Below are positions 11,329 through 12,028 of a DNA stretch of 12,028 nt, one piece after another. A program made the translations under genes and the position numbers. The notes beneath the pieces are model-generated. The model ran no database searches. It worked only from the letters and a program-made list of their open reading frames with translations, and was not told the DNA's origin. The DNA comes from an uncultured Bacteroidales bacterium. Lineage in GTDB: Bacteria; Bacteroidota; Bacteroidia; Bacteroidales; UBA932. The first letter of the stretch is position 1. The number at the start of each line of letters is the position of its first letter. Where the stretch lies: positions 1 to 12,028 of the forward strand of contig CAJOMB010000067.1 of assembly GCA_905235615.1 (NCBI GenBank), read 5' to 3'.

Positions 11329-12028
11329 TAATTATTTGCCCGGTCCAGTCCCAGTTCGGGGTGACGGGCCGCATTGGCGCGGAAGAGGAAAGCCACCACC
11401 ACGGCCAGCACACAGAGGGCGGTGAACATGATTTCCACATGCACGGGCCCTTCCGCACCCGTTCCCAGCACCACGCCGGAAACCCATTTGAAAGTAAGGA
11501 GTCCCAGGTTCTGCACCCAGTTCACCAGGGCGAAAGTGGTTCCCAGCACCTTGTCCGGCACAATTTTGGGCACGGACGGCCACAGGGCCGCCGGCACCAG
11601 GGAATAGCCGAAGCCCAGGAAGACCATGGCCAGATAGCCCCAGAAGGGTACGCCTGCCGGTGCAAAGGCCAGGAGGGCATGGGCCGCCAGGGCCAGGAAA
11701 GCACCCACAATCATCCAGCGGGTTCCGTGGCCCGCCTTGTCCACCAGGATGCCGAACAGCGGGGCGAAGATGACGGTGGAGAAGGGCAGCATGGAAATCA
11801 TCCAGCCGGCAGTCTGGGCCGGAATGTCAAAGCGGGGGATGAGGATGGCGCCGGCAAACTTCTTGAAGGCAATCACGCTGCTGTAGAACAGCACGCACAG
11901 CAGGGCCAGCAGCCAGAAATTCCGGTTGCCCAGTACGCTCAGAACGTCCTTTATGCGAAAAGCGTCCTCAGTGGCGGAAGAGGGGCTTGCCGGAGCATTT
12001 GCCCGTACAGGGTCGCGAAGCGACGCGG
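11328..12028 (-). CDS. Major facilitator superfamily transporter, C-terminal half (5' end outside window)
   Basis: The frame is open from the right edge to TAG 11330-11328, giving 232 visible residues. An Ala/Ser/Pro-rich linker (RANAPASPSSATEDAFRIKD), corresponding to the central cytoplasmic loop, is followed by six hydrophobic segments that fit membrane helices 7-12. They begin at FWLLALLCVLFYSSVIAF, AGWMISMLPFSTVIFAPLFG, RWMIVGAFLALAAHALLAFA, WGYLAMVFLGFGYSLVPAAL, TTFALVNWVQNLGLLTFKWV and VEIMFTALCVLAVVVAFLF. The loop GILVDKAGHGTRWM after helix 8 is the usual MFS G-x-x-x-D-x-x-G motif. The C-terminus is RHPELGLDRANN. The spacing and motifs recall MFSD1-like carriers, but substrate is not readable. 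An internal GTG at 11894 could be miscalled as a start; the frame clearly continues upstream. Same strand as, and upstream of, the efflux operon, but separated by the MITE-like element and a promoter. Confidence 0.88.
   Translation of the reverse strand, partial: ASLRDPVRANAPASPSSATEDAFRIKDVLSVLGNRNFWLLALLCVLFYSSVIAFKKFAGAILIPRFDIPAQTAGWMISMLPFSTVIFAPLFGILVDKAGHGTRWMIVGAFLALAAHALLAFAPAGVPFWGYLAMVFLGFGYSLVPAALWPSVPKIVPDKVLGTTFALVNWVQNLGLLTFKWVSGVVLGTGAEGPVHVEIMFTALCVLAVVVAFLFRANAARHPELGLDRANN

Noticed and set aside
12012..12024. Palindrome GTCGC-GAA-GCGAC at the right edge
   Set aside because: It is inside the MFS linker coding region and cut close to the edge; a 5-bp dyad in GC-rich coding sequence is not significant alone.
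1..12028. tRNA, rRNA, riboswitch or antiphage defence genes
   Set aside because: No cloverleaf, conserved RNA core or defence-type domain was recognised; intergenic gaps are under 200 bp and are accounted for by repeats, hairpins and promoters.

Overview
The window comes from a member of the Bacteroidota, most likely a Bacteroidales gut-type lineage with fairly high G+C (lines counted in the core genes run roughly 57-70%). The main evidence is the promoter type. Copies of the Bacteroidota -7 box (TAnnTTTG) precede several genes, twice with a TTTG -33 box exactly 20 bases upstream. Start codons lack obvious Shine-Dalgarno sequences, and the proteins resemble Bacteroidales versions. The genus cannot be fixed from the sequence alone.

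Layout, left to right. Positions 1-1097 (-) hold the N-terminal two-thirds or less of RNase R, cut by the window edge. Positions 1190-2812 (-) encode a secreted S41 C-terminal processing protease. Positions 2906-4184 (+) form a two-gene operon, rdgB (non-canonical purine NTP pyrophosphatase) and recO (recombination mediator), transcribed divergently from the protease. Positions 4189-5377 are a mobile-looking module: a REP-associated tyrosine transposase (RAYT, HUH/Y1 family) on the minus strand, with copies of a ~33-bp palindromic GC-rich repeat on both sides and one more copy in the rnr promoter. Positions 5384-11166 (-) are a complete ABC-type tripartite efflux operon in the order ATPase, permease 1, permease 2, periplasmic adaptor, TolC-like outer-membrane channel. 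Positions 11328-12028 (-) encode the C-terminal half of an MFS transporter, cut by the right edge.

The genes are ordinary housekeeping and efflux genes. The unusual part is between them, where nearly every intergenic gap holds a short mobile-looking palindromic element. I see at least three classes: (i) the RAYT-linked CGGGGGC...GCACCCG repeat (copies A-D and a diverged hairpin E); (ii) a cluster of GTCATTC-type repeats placed inside the efflux operon, directly against the adaptor's start; and (iii) a 68-bp MITE-like element with 17-bp inverted repeats and a likely TAA target duplication between the MFS gene and the efflux promoter. These elements appear to supply a -33 box, a terminator and possibly a start-codon change to neighbouring genes. 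The heptamer GGCCGAT is also strongly over-represented (19 copies on both strands by eye), in several reading frames.

Functional links: ATPase, two FtsX/MacB-type permeases, adaptor and TolC channel should form one envelope-spanning exporter, driven from a single promoter at 11198-11229 that carries a perfect inverted repeat between its two boxes. RdgB cleanses the nucleotide pool and RecO repairs DNA, a sensible genome-maintenance pair. The protease and RNase R handle protein and RNA turnover. All functions are read from motifs; no database search was possible.
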